DNA of 6,136 nucleotides from Ardenticatenia bacterium (GTDB lineage: Bacteria; Chloroflexota; Anaerolineae; Aggregatilineales; Ch27), in contig JALSTC010000834.1 in assembly GCA_026983935.1 (NCBI GenBank), positions 1-6,136 on the forward strand, given 5' to 3'. The position numbers were made by a program, and so were the translations under genes. This document shows positions 4,301-6,136 of the stretch, piece by piece. The notes under the pieces were generated by a model. The model did not search any database and was not told where the DNA came from. It saw only the letters and a program-made list of their open reading frames with translations. Positions within the stretch are counted from its first letter, which is position 1. The number at the start of each line of letters is the position of its first letter.

Positions 4301-6136
4301 CTAGGGGCGCCTGCGGCGTCTGCGTAGAATGCGTGCCAGACGCGCCCGCAGGAAGGCGGCACGTGCTTCTTTCCACGCATTGCGTGCTGCCCTGGCCCAC
4401 CGTCCTCCGCGTAGACGCTGCGGCCCATAGGTGTCATCCACATACATATCAGTGATCATCCTCACGGGTTTCTCCGCAGCCGGAAGCTGGTCTGCAATGA
4501 CCCGGCGGCGCTCGTGTGGTGTGTAGCTGGAAGCCAGCCGAATACCCAGATATCCGGCGTAGCGTTCCAGCAGCGCATAGGCGCGTTGTACGGGGGAAAG
4601 TCCGCCCATCCCGCGCCATTCCACCCACCAGATAAGAAAAATGACGAAGACGGCCAGTAAGATCACGGCCAGCACGATCAGCAGCACGGTCAACAGCGTG
4701 GAGAGGATTGCCCCCAGGATATCGCGCGGCTGTTCAATCTGACTGGTGGGTGTGGTGATCGTCGGCATGATCAGCGGCGTGGGTGTGGCCGTGGCCGTCA
4801 GTGTGACCGTCGGCGGGATGATTGGTGCACTGTCCTGTTCCGGGCCGGGGGTGTTGGAGGGCGGCGGGGTCGGCGTCTGGGTGGGCGTGGCCGTTGGAAC
4901 GAATGTCGCGGTTGCCATCGGTGTTACTGTCGCAGGCTCCGCACCGGCAGGCGCTGCATCCGGGCGGTCAAGCGGACTCTGGCCTGCCGTCGGTTCAAAT
5001 TCCACCCATCCGTAGCCGGGAAAATAAACCTCAACCCAGGTGTGGGCATTGCGCTCGCGGATGAGGAAACTGCCTGTGGAAGCATCCCATTCGCCCTGAG
5101 AGAAGCCAGCCGCCATTCGGGCCGGGATTCCAATCGAGCGCAGCATCACGATCATGGCGCTCGCATAGTAATTGCAGTAGCCGCGGCGATCTTCGAACAG
5201 CACCCAGTCGACCGGGTCAATGCCGGGTGGGGCACCGGGAATGGTTTCATCATACGCAATATTGGTTCGCAACCACCGTTCAATGGCTTTGGCCTGATCA
5301 TAGGGCGTGCTGGCCCCGGCTTCGGAGATGATCTGCAGGGCCAGGTCACGTGTGCGCTGGGTGATACTGCTGCCCACTTGAAGATAGGTTGCAAGCACCC
5401 ATTGTGGGTAATCCTGTCCGGCACGGCGCAGTGAAGGGGCATCCGCCGTGATCACACTGCTGGTGACGCTGTATTCGTCTCCGGTATGCAGAACCTGGCG
5501 GGGACGGATCACCGAAATATCCATCTGGCGCTGGGCTTCGTCAACATAACTCAGATCAATGGTTGCTGGCAGCCCCAGTGCGATAGGCTGTGCAGCCGCA
5601 TAGATCAGTCGGGAGGCACTCAGTACCATGGTGACGTTCTGGCGGACGGTTTCTCGTGCATCGGGCAGGGCCGGCACGCCCTGGATGGTGAAGCCAGCTT
5701 CGGGAACGGTAAGGCGCACAGTTGCAGATGGAGTCCAGCGCCCACCCTCATAGTGGCTGAAGGTGCGGGAACGCCAGTAGTAGCGCGTGCCCCGGTCGAA
5801 CAGGGGAGGGGCTTCTATCAGCATGACGGGCTGGTCGCCCAGTTGTATGGCGCCGCTCAACTGGAGCGAGTCTCCGCCGTAGTAATCGGCTGTGGTCAGT
5901 CCCTCGCTTTCCAGAGAAGCGAACAGGCGGTTGATCAGCCTGTTCAATTCTTCCAGTGGATCGCTGTTAAGGAATTCGTAGATGCGCTCCAGATTCTCGT
6001 TCTCCGCCCCATTTGGCAGCACCCAGGCCACCCCGACCAGCACGATCGCAATGACGGCACCCCAGCGCAGGAACTGACTGCGAAGGTGGGGCGAGAAGTG
6101 AATGCGCTGGATATACCAGCTCCATTCCTGCGTATC
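4301..6136 (-). CDS. TgpA-like membrane transglutaminase-domain protein (N-terminus outside window)
   Basis: At least 611 residues are visible and the frame is open to the right edge, so the start lies outside. Numbering is from the internal GTG at 6043, which is not the true start. A membrane helix (GAVIAIVLVGVAWVL) crosses this point. An extracytoplasmic region follows, with the transglutaminase core RRGYCNYYASAM (Cys C290), ERNAHTWVEVY (H334) and GWVEFEPTAG (E350). A Thr/Pro-rich linker covers about 370-434, a second membrane segment about 442-474, and a cytoplasmic DUF4129-like domain about 485-555 (VQRAYALLERY, TPHERRR). This order matches TgpA of Pseudomonas and YebA-type proteins, whose substrates are poorly known; cell-envelope function is likely. 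Glu stands where the classical triad has Asp, a substitution also common in FEPT-type relatives. The C-terminus ends in RRRRRRP. Such genes often follow moxR and DUF58 genes, which would lie to the right if present here. The stop is TAG (4301-4303). Confidence 0.9.
   Translation of the reverse strand, partial: DTQEWSWYIQRIHFSPHLRSQFLRWGAVIAIVLVGVAWVLPNGAENENLERIYEFLNSDPLEELNRLINRLFASLESEGLTTADYYGGDSLQLSGAIQLGDQPVMLIEAPPLFDRGTRYYWRSRTFSHYEGGRWTPSATVRLTVPEAGFTIQGVPALPDARETVRQNVTMVLSASRLIYAAAQPIALGLPATIDLSYVDEAQRQMDISVIRPRQVLHTGDEYSVTSSVITADAPSLRRAGQDYPQWVLATYLQVGSSITQRTRDLALQIISEAGASTPYDQAKAIERWLRTNIAYDETIPGAPPGIDPVDWVLFEDRRGYCNYYASAMIVMLRSIGIPARMAAGFSQGEWDASTGSFLIRERNAHTWVEVYFPGYGWVEFEPTAGQSPLDRPDAAPAGAEPATVTPMATATFVPTATPTQTPTPPPSNTPGPEQDSAPIIPPTVTLTATATPTPLIMPTITTPTSQIEQPRDILGAILSTLLTVLLIVLAVILLAVFVIFLIWWVEWRGMGGLSPVQRAYALLERYAGYLGIRLASSYTPHERRRVIADQLPAAEKPVRMITDMYVDDTYGPQRLRGGRWARAARNAWKEARAAFLRARLARILRRRRRRP
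4742..4936 (-). repeat. Low-complexity Thr/Pro-rich linker coding region
   Basis: About 65 codons of the transglutaminase gene encode a chain dominated by Thr, Pro and Ala (for example TATPTQTPTPPP and TATATPTP). It links the extracytoplasmic catalytic core to the second membrane segment. Such linkers are usually extended, often glycosylated, and vary in length between strains. The DNA is correspondingly repetitive (GGCGTGGGTGTGGC-like runs on the plus strand), which creates long open frames in other registers that are not genes. Confidence 0.8.

Noticed and set aside
4276..4310. Bidirectional terminator between the converging genes
   Set aside because: Only an 8-bp palindrome CCCTAGGG (4299-4306) is present, overlapping the transglutaminase stop, with no loop and no T-run. 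This is too weak to call.
4746..5064. Plus-strand Gly/Val-rich frames inside the transglutaminase gene
   Set aside because: They arise from the repetitive DNA of the Thr/Pro linker read on the other strand, and have no ribosome site or domain.

Overview
The window is about 6.1 kb of bacterial chromosome. It looks like a Chloroflexota-type genome, possibly Anaerolineae. That assignment is an inference from gene style: an exported transglutaminase with a Thr/Pro-rich linker, a soluble PAS kinase with an HDLTNPL H-box, and an IS200/IS605-type tnpB. No rRNA or other phylogenetic marker is present. All plus-strand genes run left to right, and one large minus-strand gene converges on them from the right edge.

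Region 1 (1-498) is the right half of an IS200/IS605-family element. It holds the C-terminal part of a TnpB RNA-guided nuclease, followed by a structured right end that should also encode the 3' part of its guide (omega/reRNA). The bases just after about 498 would be the guide segment. The left end, any tnpA and the target-adjacent motif lie outside the window.

Region 2 (499-2535) is a two-component pair. A soluble PAS-PAS histidine kinase (559-1950) is followed by a stand-alone CheY-like receiver (2119-2535). The kinase frame stays open through the 168-bp spacer and runs into the receiver, interrupted only by the kinase TGA stop, so the pair looks like a hybrid kinase split by one codon. A strong Shine-Dalgarno and a possible internal promoter argue that the receiver is made separately.

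Region 3 (2536-4275) begins with a long hairpin, then a sigma70/SigA-type promoter with perfect TTGACA and TATAAT boxes. This drives a probable operon of a GbsR/MarR-like winged-helix regulator and a long-chain all-trans polyprenyl diphosphate synthase (quinone side chain or related isoprenoid). A 13-bp palindrome in the leader is a candidate operator or translational hairpin.

Region 4 (4301-6136, minus strand) is a TgpA-like membrane transglutaminase without its N-terminus. It has the last N-terminal membrane helix, an extracytoplasmic Cys-His-Glu transglutaminase core, a Thr/Pro-rich linker, a second membrane segment and a cytoplasmic DUF4129-like tail ending in six arginines. Only 25 bp separate the converging stops, and no convincing terminator is visible there.

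I see no CRISPR array, tRNA, rRNA or phage module, and no clear multi-gene defence system. The most rewarding points are the tnpB guide-RNA end with its readable guide, the split kinase/receiver frame, and the regulator-prenyltransferase operon with a consensus promoter and leader palindrome.
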